In this document: one piece after another, positions 52,932 through 61,094 of the stretch
Layout: each line of letters opens with the position of its first letter
How positions within the stretch are numbered: the first letter of the stretch is position 1
Notes under the pieces: generated by a model
What the model saw: only the letters and a program-made list of their open reading frames with translations
Databases searched by the model: none
Told to the model about the DNA's origin: nothing
Program-made: the position numbers and the translations under genes
Source: Hyphomicrobiales bacterium
Lineage (GTDB): Bacteria; Pseudomonadota; Alphaproteobacteria; Rhizobiales; Rhizobiaceae
Assembly: GCA_900472625.1 (NCBI GenBank)
Contig: UCIT01000018.1
Span: 111,438 to 175,437, forward strand
Length of the DNA stretch: 64,000 bases
Reading direction: 5' to 3'

Positions 52932-53720
52932 TTAAGGGTGACGTGATAGTCCGTATAAGCCCTTGAAACGGTCGTTCTCCGATCGCTCGACGAGATCGGC
53001 CCAAGAATATCGAAAGGGCGATACGACGGAGGGGTAGGGCCCCCGATTGCCTTCAACGGTCCAAAGGACACCGTTGAGAAAGCTGTGGACGAGGCCCACA
53101 TGTCCCATCCAACTTGTCTTTTGGGGCTTCGCTGGGTCGACACGCCTCCATACAATGATATCGCCTGGTTGCGGCGGATTAGACATCGCTGCGTCGTAAG
53201 CGTAACCGAGGTCTTTCATTCGGTTGTGGATCGCTTGAGCCCCAACCAAATAGCCGAATGCCCCATCGTGTCCGAGCGCTTTTTTGAAGCAATAACTTAC
53301 GAAGCCTGCACACCAGCTCGAGCCTTCGTCCACCCCGTTGAGGTACCGGCGAATGTCCGGGCCATGGTTGTCAGAACCTTTCTCGCCACACCGTGCCTCT
53401 GCCTCTCCGAGTGCGATGGAGAGCGCTTCTCGACCCGCTTGACTACCGCCAGGTGGCACAGGTGGAAGTTCGACCGATGTTTTGACGTCAAGCTTCTGTT
53501 GCCCGAGTGCTGCATCAATGGCCCAAGTGGTGTTCGGTCCTACTTTGCCATCGACCTTCAATGGTTGGCCGGAAGAATCGACATTTGCTGACTGCAATGC
53601 CTCGACGCTCCGCTTAACTGCCGTCGTGAAGCGATCGGTGGGCTCAAGGCCGAAGTCGAGTCTCCTGAGTTTTTCAACGACTTGGCGCACCTCTAAAGCA
53701 CTGTCTCCGAGTTTGAGCAT
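52932..53720 (-). CDS. Peptidoglycan-binding plus CHAP/NlpC-like amidase
   Basis: 262 aa. Residues 1-75 are a PG_binding_1-like domain (VDGKVGPNTTWAIDAAL). Residues about 100-255 are a cysteine amidase of the CHAP-like type: SSWCAGFVSYCFKKALG has the Cys, WMGHVGLVHSF the His. No signal peptide. First gene of the minus arm; a wall-cutting enzyme likely delivered by some means not seen here. Confidence 0.82.
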   Translation of the reverse strand: MLKLGDSALEVRQVVEKLRRLDFGLEPTDRFTTAVKRSVEALQSANVDSSGQPLKVDGKVGPNTTWAIDAALGQQKLDVKTSVELPPVPPGGSQAGREALSIALGEAEARCGEKGSDNHGPDIRRYLNGVDEGSSWCAGFVSYCFKKALGHDGAFGYLVGAQAIHNRMKDLGYAYDAAMSNPPQPGDIIVWRRVDPAKPQKTSWMGHVGLVHSFLNGVLWTVEGNRGPYPSVVSPFRYSWADLVERSENDRFKGLYGLSRHP

Positions 53721-54121
53721 GCTTCCCCCCTTGGAACGTTATGCTGTTCCTTGAAAATCGTTGAGATTTGCGGCCCGCGTTGAAGTCGATCGAATTTCCG
53801 ATCCCTTACCTGCGGTAATAGATTTCAGAATTGCAATTTAAGCAAGTAATGGCGGGTTTGGGGCGCCGTTCAGACGTCTGAGATGTAAGCACCATAAGTT
53901 GTTGAAATATCGTGGAATTATACCTTAGAGCAAAATCGCACTTGATGCCCGCTAAGTCGAAAGACTTAGACCCGAGGGCCATGTTGGCTGCGCCGATACT
54001 TTAAAAGCTTCCGTTCAAGGCCAGCTCATCGCTGCACGAGCAGGTTACGTTTCTATTTTTTTGCTAGCAACCAATAGTACGTGAGAATATACCAAAGTAA
54101 ATTTCTGACAGGAGAAAAGTT
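53721..54121. promoter_or_regulatory. Divergent promoter region of the two arms
   Basis: 400 bp, AT-richer than its surroundings, between opposite starts at 53720 and 54122. No gene. A 10-bp palindrome CAGACGTCTG is at 53872-53881. GACAGGAGAAAAG before 54122 is a strong ribosome site. Confidence 0.45.
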
Positions 54122-54478
54122 ATGTGCGTGATACGAAGCGATGCTTGGTCCGCCCGGATGCTTGTCGCCTTTGGTCTTTTGGCTGTGACGTCGACGCCGT
54201 CCGTGACCGGTCCATTGGATAACTCCAGGCCGTCAGGGCCCGTGACCCTACTCGTAAAATGTCAGCCCGCTATCGGCGCTTCAGGTGCGGTTGTCGGATG
54301 CAAGACCAAGCCCGCTACCAAAAACGTTTTCCAGCAAGGACAAGATCGTAGCGGCACAAACAACCGCTCCGGACAAAGTGCCGGTGGCTCTCGTTCGACT
54401 GGTCGCTCCGCCAGCCCATCGTCGATGGGGGCAAGCAGCAGTCCGATGGGTGGCACCTCTTCTCCGATGGGCAATTGA
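54122..54478 (+). CDS. Small secreted protein with Ser/Gly-rich tail
   Basis: 118 aa. Signal-like N-terminus (MLVAFGLLAVTSTPSVTG at about 13-30), two Cys in the middle, then a low-complexity Ser/Gly/Arg tail ending in short repeats SSSPMGG and SSPMGN. Ribosome site AGGAGAA is strong. Lies 22 bp before the caspase gene. Function unknown; the tail may bind the wall or another protein. Confidence 0.65.
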   Translation: MCVIRSDAWSARMLVAFGLLAVTSTPSVTGPLDNSRPSGPVTLLVKCQPAIGASGAVVGCKTKPATKNVFQQGQDRSGTNNRSGQSAGGSRSTGRSASPSSMGASSSPMGGTSSPMGN

Positions 54479-54500
54479 GCTTTGAGGGACGCCGGCCGCG

Positions 54501-56522
54501 ATGGGGATAAACAGGGCAATTTGTGTCGGGATCAATCGGTATGACAATATCAAGTCACTCGAGTTCGCACGACAAGACGCCGAAGCACTAACGAGCTTTT
54601 TTAAGAGCGCAAGGTTCTCAGACGTCGATCTATTCTGTGACGGTGCCGAACCGATAAAGGCTGATTTCGGCCATCCCCTTCAGGCCGCCCCAACCTTTAT
54701 AAACTTGCGACGCTTTCTCCGCGTACGTTTCGATCAGTCGTTCCTTAATCCAAGTGATAACCTGTGGTTCTTTTTCGCTGGTCACGGGAAACGGATAGGG
54801 GAAGTGGACTATTTGCTCCCGTCGGACGTCGATCCGGGTAATGTCGACGAGACTGCGATACCGGTTAGAGATGTCGTGGAGAGGTTGCGTAGAAGCGGTG
54901 CCGGAAACATAGTGCTGTTGCTTGATGCTTGCCGAAACGAGGGCGCTCGAGATGGGCAAGGCGCGGGCCTCGAAAAACTCAAGGGTACAGTTACGCTGAG
55001 CTCTTGCTCTGCGTCGGAGTTCTCATACGAGATTCCGGAATTGGGCCACGGCGCTTTCACCTACGGATTGCTGGAGGCTTTGGCGCTTACTGGAAAGCAC
55101 AATTGTGCTACGGTCGAAAGACTAGACAGCTACCTGCAGAGGCGTGTGCCGGACGTTTGCCGTCAATATGGCAAGCCAATTCAAACTCCTTGCACTTACG
55201 CAGAGCCGCTTTCAAAGCAAAAATTCATCCTACTTCCTTCCGCCGCGGAGCCCGGCGACCTCGAGCCACTGAAGCTTGACGCGTTTCAAGCAGAGGCGAC
55301 TGGAGACCTTCCGCTAGCGCTTCAGTTATGGTGGCGTGTTCTGGCAGTCGATCCCGCGGATGCGACGGCACAGGCGGCGATCCTGCGCATTCCTGGCAAG
55401 CTCCGTGGAAAGGATGGCGATAAAGCGACACCCGAGTCTGGGGCCAGTTGGCTGGACAGACTCCGCGCCCCGCTATCGATTGTGAGCAGACGGCAACTTC
55501 TTGCGGGTCTGGGACTGGCAACTATCGTCATCGCCGGTTCGACCAAGTTGGTCGGGTGGAAAAACGGGAAGGTAAAGGCTCCAGCGGTGAACGTCATGAC
55601 AACCTATGTCGACGTTGAAACCGTTGATGCGGAGGGCAATCCGCTTGCTGCTGTCACGCAAAGGATAAAGTCATTTGCCGAGGATGTCGGAGCTGAGACC
55701 GCGATCGAGATGAGTATGTTGCCGGGCGGCGACTTCCAGATGGGTGCGGCAATTGGAGAGTGGCCGAACAAGACTGCCGAGAGCCGCAGGTCATTTCCAA
55801 TACACATCACACCGTTCGCCATCAGCCGGACGGCTATTACCCAACAGCAATGGCTTTCAGTTTGCGATCGTCATCCTGAAACTTTGAGATGGCCGCTTTT
55901 GCCGGAGCCGTCTTCTTTCGAAGGGAAAAACCTGCCAGTGGAGACGATCTCGTGGCAGGAGGCAGTTGAGTTTTGTGATCGCCTTAGTGCGATTACCAAA
56001 CGCAGATATCGACTGCCCACTGAAGCGGAATGGGAGTACGCCTGCCGCGCTGGTACCACAACGGCATTTCATTTCGGACCGACAATTACAAGCACTCTGG
56101 CCAATTATTGTGGTGAGGGTGGCGCTGTATGCGGTACTAGCTTTAGGCGAGACGTTGCGACACTCAGCTATGATGGCGTCGATTATCCATCGGGCAAGTA
56201 CGCTGGTGGGCCACCTGGAGTGTTCAAGGGCGAGACGATGCCCGTAGCTTCTTATCCACCCAACGGCTTCGGTCTTTTCGATATGCACGGGAACGTGTGG
56301 GAGCACTGCATGGACAAATGGGCTCAACGACTTGACTGGTTGCCAAGCGACGGAACCGCCTTTCAGCCTGAGAACGGCGATATGCGTGTTTTGAGAGGTG
56401 GCGCTTGGTCGCACAATCCCGCTCTGTGTCGATCTGCGTCCCGCGATCGGATGCCTCAAGATTCGAGCGGGTGGGAAGGGCGGGTTGGCTTTCGTGTCGT
56501 TTGTGAAATCGAGGACAGTTAG
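54501..56522 (+). CDS. Caspase-like protease joined to an FGE-sulfatase domain through a membrane segment
   Basis: 673 aa. Peptidase C14 domain at 1-245: AICVGINRYDN, His95 in FFAGHGKR and Cys144 in LLLDACRNEG form the dyad, then ELGHGAFTYGLLEAL. A membrane helix at about 332-348 follows SRRQLL, which looks like an internal Tat-type pair. From about 403 to the end is an FGE/SUMF1-like domain (MLPGGDFQMG, RLPTEAEWEYACRAGT, NVWEHCMDKW, LRGGAWSHNPALCRSASRD). In catalytic FGE two Cys are needed near this point; only the second is present (AWSH for the first), so it is likely a binding, not a modifying, domain. Caspase plus such domains occur in bacterial conflict systems. Confidence 0.87.
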   Translation: MGINRAICVGINRYDNIKSLEFARQDAEALTSFFKSARFSDVDLFCDGAEPIKADFGHPLQAAPTFINLRRFLRVRFDQSFLNPSDNLWFFFAGHGKRIGEVDYLLPSDVDPGNVDETAIPVRDVVERLRRSGAGNIVLLLDACRNEGARDGQGAGLEKLKGTVTLSSCSASEFSYEIPELGHGAFTYGLLEALALTGKHNCATVERLDSYLQRRVPDVCRQYGKPIQTPCTYAEPLSKQKFILLPSAAEPGDLEPLKLDAFQAEATGDLPLALQLWWRVLAVDPADATAQAAILRIPGKLRGKDGDKATPESGASWLDRLRAPLSIVSRRQLLAGLGLATIVIAGSTKLVGWKNGKVKAPAVNVMTTYVDVETVDAEGNPLAAVTQRIKSFAEDVGAETAIEMSMLPGGDFQMGAAIGEWPNKTAESRRSFPIHITPFAISRTAITQQQWLSVCDRHPETLRWPLLPEPSSFEGKNLPVETISWQEAVEFCDRLSAITKRRYRLPTEAEWEYACRAGTTTAFHFGPTITSTLANYCGEGGAVCGTSFRRDVATLSYDGVDYPSGKYAGGPPGVFKGETMPVASYPPNGFGLFDMHGNVWEHCMDKWAQRLDWLPSDGTAFQPENGDMRVLRGGAWSHNPALCRSASRDRMPQDSSGWEGRVGFRVVCEIEDS

Positions 56523-56524
56523 AC

Positions 56525-56875
56525 ATGGATAAAGATATATACGTGATCACCTCATCTACCATCTCGGAAAGCGGGATAAGAAGCGGCGAAGACATCGGGG
56601 GTGGCTTTGGTGCTGGACCAGTAGCGACAGGTTCGAAGCTCGTGAAGGTCAGTTCAGACATGCTCCGAGAGCAATTTGCTCATCTGGCCGAGGTGGTCGA
56701 GTATGTGTTCGATCGCGCGACACCTGCGGTCCACCTTGAACAAATCGAGTTATCGATCGAGATCACTGCGGAGGGTAGAGTGGGATTGCTGGGCACGGGG
56801 ACAAGTGCAGGCGGGAGCGGAGCGATCAAAGTCACGTTCAAGCGGAACGAGTCTACAGACCAGTCAAAAAAATAG
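56525..56875 (+). CDS. Trypco1-like (CU044_2847 family) protein
   Basis: 116 aa, cytoplasmic. The C-terminal half, IELSIEITAEGRVGLLGT and SGAIKVTFKR, resembles the trypsin-co-occurring domain 1 seen next to proteases and caspases in conflict systems. It starts 2 bp after the caspase gene stop, so it is coupled to it. Possibly a substrate or regulator of the protease. Family call is by pattern only. Confidence 0.65.
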   Translation: MDKDIYVITSSTISESGIRSGEDIGGGFGAGPVATGSKLVKVSSDMLREQFAHLAEVVEYVFDRATPAVHLEQIELSIEITAEGRVGLLGTGTSAGGSGAIKVTFKRNESTDQSKK

Positions 56876-57229
56876 TTCTAGGTGAACAACGAGCGACGAC
56901 AGAGTAAGTAAGTCGGCTTCGCCGGCCGCCGCTCCGAATGGCGCCGGCTGACGACCGACGCTCGGTTCAGCTTTTGCAACGGTTTGCATATTGGTTTTTC
57001 CTATGAGATACATTTCATTATGTAATTCGGAACTATTAGAGGATATCGCAGGGCGATGTGTTAGAGGTTAAAATAGCTGTGCCGAATTTATAATTCGGAA
57101 AAATAGTTTTTCTACATTAAGGCGACTTTTATTGTCACGATGCATTCAAGGCTTGACATAATCATTACTTTGGAGTGAATTTCTATTATTTAAAAAACAC
57201 GCTGAGGTTTTGGTAAAAGTCTCTGTAAA
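56876..57229. other. AT-rich spacer with a palindrome
   Basis: About 350 bp of markedly low GC compared with neighbours, no convincing gene. It contains CCGAATT-TAT-AATTCGG (57082-57098) and a direct repeat TAATTCGGAA (57023 and 57091). TTGACA at about 57154 could be a -35 box of the following gene. Sign of transferred DNA. Confidence 0.5.
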
Positions 57230-57445
57230 ATGGGCGGTCCTGCCCAATACAACAAAAGCATACCCTTTAGCCTTGTTTCGTCGAGAGCAGCCCCACAAAG
57301 GCGCACGGGTTTCGCGTACGTGAAATGCCGAGTGGGCTTTGGTCGCAAGCGAGAAAATCTCGCATTAAAGGAACTCGGACTGCTGGGTAAGCCGACACTG
57401 GACGAGATACTCAACGATTGTGGTTTCGAGAAACAGCTGACGTAA
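57230..57445 (+). CDS. Possible small protein upstream of the M15 gene
   Basis: 71 aa, basic. The end RENLALKELGLLGKPTLDEI looks natural, the start less so. No clear ribosome site. Overlaps an opposite-strand reading that looks worse. May be a truncated gene. Confidence 0.35.
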   Translation: MGGPAQYNKSIPFSLVSSRAAPQRRTGFAYVKCRVGFGRKRENLALKELGLLGKPTLDEILNDCGFEKQLT

Positions 57446-57499
57446 GCCTTATGCTTTCTGCATTTCGGCACAAACGTTATTCCTACTGGAGGGGCGGGC

Positions 57500-58726
57500 T
57501 TGTCATTAAAAGCATCCAGGCAGCAGGACCTAGCTGTTCTGCATCCGGTGATTAGGGAAAGCGTCAAACGAGTTCAGGAACAGCTGGACGAAGAGAAGCT
57601 TCCTTTTAGAGTCTTTGAAGCCTACCGGACGCCAGAGCGCCAGCGCCTTCTTTACCGCCAGGGGCGTGATGTCCCCGGCGACATCGTTACAAAGGCAAGG
57701 GCTTGGGATTCTTACCACCAGTACGGTCTTGCCGTGGATTTTGTGCTCTACATCAGTGGTTCATGGAGTTGGAAAAGCACTGGGCAGTACGCTAAGATGT
57801 GGCAGCGCCTTCACGTGATCGGCAGACAGCACGGGCTGGAACCACTTAGCTGGGAGTCTCCGCATCTCCAGTACGCAAAAACCTCGATCGATAAACTAAA
57901 GGCAGGTGACTACCCGACTGGCGGCGACGAAGCGTGGGCTGAACAGATAGCCGCCGCCATCGCGGGCTGGGCGGGCGAAGAAGATGCACCACCTGCTCCA
58001 CGAGGCGCAATTTTGCGGCCGGCTATTGAGACGAACTTCGATGATGACGAGAGCGATGTTCAAACCTTTGGAAGCGTTTCCGACCCGAAAGCTTCTGGCT
58101 TCCAGTCGAGACCGGAATTAGGGCTGACGGAAGACGTCATTCAGGGAGCTCAAGCTTCGGACCGACTGTGGGGCGTTCCAGCGTCTGTGACGCTTGCACA
58201 GTTCATACTTGAAAGCGCTTTCGGTAAGAAGATGCCACCTGGCTCGAACAACCCGTTTGGGATTAAGGCGAAAGGCGATCAGCCGTTCGTCAAGGCACGC
58301 ACCATCGAGTACGTTCACGGACGCGAGCAAGTCGCGTATGCAAATTTCCGGAAGTTCTCGAGTTTTGACGAGGCATTCGCACAACACGGGCGGCTTTTCG
58401 CTACCTCTTCCCATTATGCCGCCGCAATGTCGGTTAGAGACGATCCTCTGGCATTCGCCAACGCGTTGACAGGAATATATGCCACCGATCCCAAGTATGG
58501 CTCCAGTTTGATTAAGCTGATTGGACAGTACGAGCTGACCAGTTACGACGTCTCAACGTCGACAGGAGCGGCATCAGTGTCGATACAGGAGACATCAAGG
58601 AGGAACATAAAAGGCCGAGCGGCGCGAAATTTGGCGACGAGGGCGAAGCGGTTCGCGCGCTCCAGCAAATGCTCAAGACCGCTGGATACAGCGTGGGCGC
58701 GGTCGACGGTAAATTCGGTAGTCTGA
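57500..58726 (+). CDS. M15 peptidase plus glucosaminidase, wall hydrolase (3-prime end frameshifted)
   Basis: Residues about 20-130 are an M15/VanY-type zinc endopeptidase (YRTPERQRLLYRQGRD, SYHQYGLAVDFVLY, WESPHLQYA). Residues about 205-345 are a FlgJ-type glucosaminidase (AQFILESAFGKKMPPGSNN, KFSSFDEAFAQHGRLFA). TTG start at 57500 after GGAGGGG. The last ~45 residues are Arg-rich and unlike protein, while another frame reads on with SVDTGDIKEEHKRPSGAKFG, then GDEGEAVRALQQ, into the next ORF. One base is probably missing between about 58555 and 58640, so this and the next ORF were one protein. Confidence 0.8.
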   Translation: MSLKASRQQDLAVLHPVIRESVKRVQEQLDEEKLPFRVFEAYRTPERQRLLYRQGRDVPGDIVTKARAWDSYHQYGLAVDFVLYISGSWSWKSTGQYAKMWQRLHVIGRQHGLEPLSWESPHLQYAKTSIDKLKAGDYPTGGDEAWAEQIAAAIAGWAGEEDAPPAPRGAILRPAIETNFDDDESDVQTFGSVSDPKASGFQSRPELGLTEDVIQGAQASDRLWGVPASVTLAQFILESAFGKKMPPGSNNPFGIKAKGDQPFVKARTIEYVHGREQVAYANFRKFSSFDEAFAQHGRLFATSSHYAAAMSVRDDPLAFANALTGIYATDPKYGSSLIKLIGQYELTSYDVSTSTGAASVSIQETSRRNIKGRAARNLATRAKRFARSSKCSRPLDTAWARSTVNSVV

Positions 58727-59511
58727 CGCGAGGGGCTTTACTCGCGTTTCAGGCAGATAACGGAATACAGCCGACAGGTCTCGGAGATGATAAAACGGTT
58801 GCCGTTTTGAACAAATCTCCACCTAGACCCTTAGACCGTGAACGCCTGAGTGCCACTGAAAACGACCTGAAGGAGCGGGGGTCAAGGACGGTTATCGAAG
58901 CCAAACGAACCAAGCTTCTTGGCTGGATCACGGGTATTCTCGGAGCGGTTGGCATCGGTAACAGCGCGGTGGTGAATAGCTCGGGCTCCAACGCGACGGC
59001 CGCGCCGGGACTTGAAGCGTTCCTGACTGACCTACAGACGTTTCTGGCGAATCCCACATCGCCTACCAGCATTGCTCAGCTAGGAGAAATACGGCAGAAC
59101 GCCGCAGCGGTAGCCGAGGCAGTGAAAGCATTTAAAGACTCCGACTTGCCGACTGTAGTTCAGAAACTCGAGCCCCTCTTGTCCAGCGTTGCGCCAGCTT
59201 ACACTCTCCAAACGACGCGAACTGTATTCGATCTCATTACGCCAATCTTTCAAGGAAGCCCGAATCTGGAGCCTGTGGCACAAGGGCTGGCGTCAATCGC
59301 AGCTAGCTTTCTCATTACGCCAATCTTTCAAGGAAGCCCGAATCTGGAGCCTGTGGCACAAGGGCTGGCGTCAATCGCAGCTAGCTTTATTCCAGGTCTC
59401 GGTGGATCGGTCGCGTCAATCGCGATCGGTTTTATAGCACATTACCTCGGATCCAAGATATCGCAGGCAAGGGTCCAAGAGCACCGGGAAGGTAGTAATC
59501 TCGACAGATAG
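58669..59511 (+). CDS. Peptidoglycan-binding and membrane part, frameshifted from the M15 gene
   Basis: 280 aa from an internal ATG. PG_binding_1 at about 1-50 (GYSVGAVDGKFGSLTRGALL), a hydrophobic stretch at about 85-105 (LLGWITGILGAVGIGNSAVV), and a C-terminal part with two exact copies of a 26-residue unit (LITPIFQGSPNLEPVAQG...). The protein ends in a membrane-active hydrophobic segment (LGGSVASIAIGFIAHYLGSK). No ribosome site is seen for the ATG 58669, which fits a broken single gene. Confidence 0.68.
   Translation: MLKTAGYSVGAVDGKFGSLTRGALLAFQADNGIQPTGLGDDKTVAVLNKSPPRPLDRERLSATENDLKERGSRTVIEAKRTKLLGWITGILGAVGIGNSAVVNSSGSNATAAPGLEAFLTDLQTFLANPTSPTSIAQLGEIRQNAAAVAEAVKAFKDSDLPTVVQKLEPLLSSVAPAYTLQTTRTVFDLITPIFQGSPNLEPVAQGLASIAASFLITPIFQGSPNLEPVAQGLASIAASFIPGLGGSVASIAIGFIAHYLGSKISQARVQEHREGSNLDR
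59233..59388 (+). repeat. Perfect 78-bp tandem duplication
   Basis: 59233-59310 and 59311-59388 are identical and stay in frame (26 residues per unit). Complete identity points to recent duplication or ongoing expansion. Confidence 0.9.
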
Positions 59512-59580
59512 GCGTCCGATTGTTGCCCTAAAAAAATGTAGAGAACCACGAGAAACCATCTGTCAAAAACGGGGAAGCGT

Positions 59581-60129
59581 ATGGCTTCGAGTGAAATGAA
59601 AGCGTCAGAACCGCCTTCGGGATCGGAACTGTTGAACCTGTATGTCCATCAGCACAGCATGGCTGACAAAAATTTAGCTGTTGAGAGAGATATAACGGTA
59701 AAAAACTATCTCGCGCTAGGATCCGTCTTGCTCCTTCAGACGGGCTTTTTCGTCACTGCGCTAAAGTTTTACGTCGTGTTCATTGCGTGTGGCCTCGCGA
59801 TTTTATCTATCTCTCTCGCCGCGAGGGCGATGGTGATATTCTATGGGAAATACAGCGTCCGCCTCTTCTCGATCGCGTCCATCTATCGAAAAGCATATCT
59901 CCGTGGAAAGGACGGGACGCACATCATTGCAAAGATCGAGGAGTTGCGCGACGCAGGAGGATTGCCAAACGCCGAAAAACTCTCCCTCAAGGAATTCCTC
60001 ACTGCTAACGGAGCCCTTGCCACGATCAATTCTCTTCCAGCGGTGGTCGGCCTGTTACTCGTCATCTTAGGTGCGCTCTTCTGGTTTTGGGATATTGATC
60101 CGTCGATGCTGTGTAAGCGGACCGCGTAG
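59581..60129 (+). CDS. Membrane protein, end of the plus arm
   Basis: 182 aa. N-terminal helix, two close helices at about 46-85 (LALGSVLLLQTGFFVTALKF, then VVFIACGLAILSISLAA), a middle soluble domain and one more helix at 150-172. The overall plan is somewhat like SLATT-type sensor membrane proteins of conflict systems, but I cannot assign it. Clean ATG and 70-bp gap after the previous ORF. Confidence 0.6.
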   Translation: MASSEMKASEPPSGSELLNLYVHQHSMADKNLAVERDITVKNYLALGSVLLLQTGFFVTALKFYVVFIACGLAILSISLAARAMVIFYGKYSVRLFSIASIYRKAYLRGKDGTHIIAKIEELRDAGGLPNAEKLSLKEFLTANGALATINSLPAVVGLLLVILGALFWFWDIDPSMLCKRTA

Positions 60130-60131
60130 TT

Positions 60132-60147
60132 CCGCAGGGCTCTGCGG
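60132..60147 (+). terminator. Hairpin at the end of the locus
   Basis: CCGCAG-GGCT-CTGCGG directly after the stop at 60129, without a T-run. Between here and 60415 no gene is seen. Confidence 0.4.
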
Positions 60148-60415
60148 CAAACACCTTCGCCAGTGGTTTTGAGGCGTCAATGCTAATGTCAGCACCAGTT
60201 CAAGTGGTGACTTGGTGCCTCAGCTTAGATCATCTCATGCTGGGAGTGTCAGGGGAGCGGTCGATCTTGGCCGACGACGCCGAAGTACGTTGAAGACAAG
60301 CCGAAGCTGGAGTTGCTATATGGCCGACGGCGATGTGAAGCCTGCCTCGCTCACACAAGGTGCTGTTAGCGATGGCGATGGTCTTCGCTATCCAGCTTAG
60401 TGGCATCCCACCTCC

Positions 60416-60877
60416 TTAATCGGGGTAGTCAACGAGCGTCCGGCATAGGCGGCACGTCGGGGAGCAAATGCAGGCGATGTACGGCGGCTTGACTACGTTG
60501 ATCTCAGACCTGACGCGGTCGAGCGGTTTGCAAAGCCTGTCGATCTCCGATCGTAGTGTATCCACCTTGGCAGCATGTGATTTGACGCGCTTGAGGAAGT
60601 CGCGGCCGTCGAACTGCACGGACTCCAGTCCCTCGACATCCTCGCCAGTGACATGGGTCTGCAGAAACCCCTTCGCCTGGGTCTTCGTCAGCTTCTCTGC
60701 GTCGCCGCCGTTATGTCCTGCGATCCTGGAGAGCGCGTCTTCACCGACGGGTGCACGGCTTCGCAAGACTACGATGCTGGAGGTGTTAGACAAGCCGAAG
60801 AGACGGCGCGGGAAACACGCAATGGTATCGAGATCGGGTCCTGGCGCGGGGAGAGACCAGCCAAGGCGAGATCGTGT
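60416..60877 (-). pseudogene. Truncated ORF of unknown type
   Basis: Open frame that reads naturally: RRLFGLSNTSSIVVLRSRAP, then HNGGDAEKLTKTQAKGFLQT and GEDVEGLESVQFDGRDFLKR, with a coiled helical part. There is no proper start: a TAA lies at 60878-60880 upstream and the first start-like codon is a TTG at 60793. Not recognised. Looks like the end of a gene cut off when DNA was rearranged. A shorter reading from 60793 is also possible. Confidence 0.35.
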
Positions 60878-61094
60878 TTAGGCGAGGGTCGTTTGTTGCC
60901 GTCCCCCATCGGCATGTCGCCGAGCACAGCGATCATCTTCCGGCACTTTTCCTTGGCGCTTATTCAGTGGCGGCCATCGGCGTGCTTTCAGGTACGCCGC
61001 GCACTATCAGGGGATGGGAGGCCTGCTCACCTCTCGGTTGAACAATGAAATAGCTGGCCTATCTCAACGACACTCGGATGAGGAGAAAACTCTA

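Noticed and set aside
50080..53720. Type VI secretion cargo island
   Set aside because: DUF2235 and amidase genes suggested it, but no VgrG, PAAR, Hcp or sheath gene is present.
54501..56522. FGE domain as target of a diversity-generating retroelement
   Set aside because: No reverse transcriptase gene or template repeat was seen within the window.
57190..57567. 125-residue minus ORF opposite the small plus ORF
   Set aside because: Composition is poor, it runs into the start of the M15 gene, and the plus reading is more natural.
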